Origin: Bigelowiella natans CCMP2755
Lineage: Eukaryota > Cercozoa > Chlorarachniophyceae
Length of the DNA stretch: 20,000 bases
Assembly (NCBI GenBank): GCA_000320545.1
Contig: ADNK01002903.1
Span: 1 to 20,000, forward strand
Direction of reading: 5' to 3'
Of the stretch, positions 19,477-20,000 are shown one piece after another. Position 1 is the stretch's first letter; the number at the start of each line of letters is the position of its first letter. A program made the position numbers and the translations under genes. Under the pieces are notes generated by a model. The model saw nothing but the letters and a program-made list of their open reading frames with translations, searched no databases and was not told where the DNA came from.

Positions 19477-20000
19477 AATTGCAGGACACACTACGGGGAG
19501 CGCACAACGCTAATTACAGCGTGTCACTACACATTCATTGCTGTAGACCATGGAGGTGGTGGCATGAATTCATTTTTATCGGCCCATTCTAGCATTTTCA
19601 ATGAGCATGTGCATTCATGACAATCCATCGAAACATTTATTTTTGACTAAGGGGTGCAGGTGACAGCGACAATGCAACGTGGATTAGAGGCAAGTGTGAC
19701 TGTGAGCTACGACACTGTAGACACATCCGCCAAACCCTCAATCCCCCTTCCCCCCCCTCTTGAACAACACAACTGCCGCCATTCCAAATGGTCTCTTGAA
19801 AAGACGCGTGCTGAGTCGCCTCATCCAATGGCGACTACGACGACATTAGCATCTTGAGAAATAATCCTACTGCAGTGCTCAGAAACACGACTACTACGGA
19901 GACGATCTGCTTTTGACGAATAATAAAGACAAATACACAAACAACACACACACACACACATAAATGGTAAAAAATAAAAACACGAGCAAGACAGAACAAG
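19477..20000. other. Unassigned 3' stretch
   Basis: No supported gene. A short AC run lies at 19944-19960 within A-rich sequence at the window end. Confidence 0.5.

Overview
The window is nuclear DNA of a unicellular eukaryote. It has spliceosomal introns (GT...AG, pyrimidine-rich acceptors, and one TACTAA-like branch site near 11071), genes scattered on both strands without operons, and many long dinucleotide microsatellites. The gene content (a secreted saposin-like protein, a TPR co-chaperone-like protein, and a large SAM/CHAT/NB-ARC/TPR receptor-like protein) would fit a protist such as an alga. A cryptophyte or chlorarachniophyte is only a guess. No organelle, viral or bacterial operon signature is seen.

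Layout. 1-2280: CTAG-rich, microsatellite-bearing DNA without a convincing gene. 2306-3013 (-): intronless gene for a secreted saposin B-type protein. 3014-4217: AT-rich intergenic stretch between divergent genes. 4218-4367 (+): a 49-residue, very basic protein with highly biased codons. 4370-6128: nothing convincing. 6129-8919 (-): a gene read here as eight short exons whose joined product has three TPR-like repeats with an acidic/proline-rich insert. Most of its introns carry long TA, GA or CA tracts. 8937-10590: intergenic, with microsatellites. 10772-16356 (+): the main item, a gene of at least eight exons encoding SAM, CHAT protease, a first P-loop NTPase (NB) domain, a second complete NB-ARC domain with winged helix, and an array of kinesin-light-chain-type TPRs. 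16357-16560: a decayed TPR unit just past the stop. 16561-18353: unassigned DNA with a perfect 21-bp inverted repeat. 18354-19476: a direct duplication of about 517 bp. 19477-20000: unassigned.

The 10772-16356 gene has the layout of a STAND/NLR-like signalling protein. TPRs would sense, NB-ARC would act as a nucleotide switch, and the CHAT cysteine protease (His and Cys both present) would be the effector, with a SAM domain for oligomerisation. Bacterial relatives of this plan work in defence and programmed death. A comparable role here is inference. Its 5' half is intron-rich while its 3' half is one 2.46-kb exon, and one frame discontinuity in exon 4 leaves open whether the allele is fully functional. 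The neighbouring genes show no visible functional link to it.
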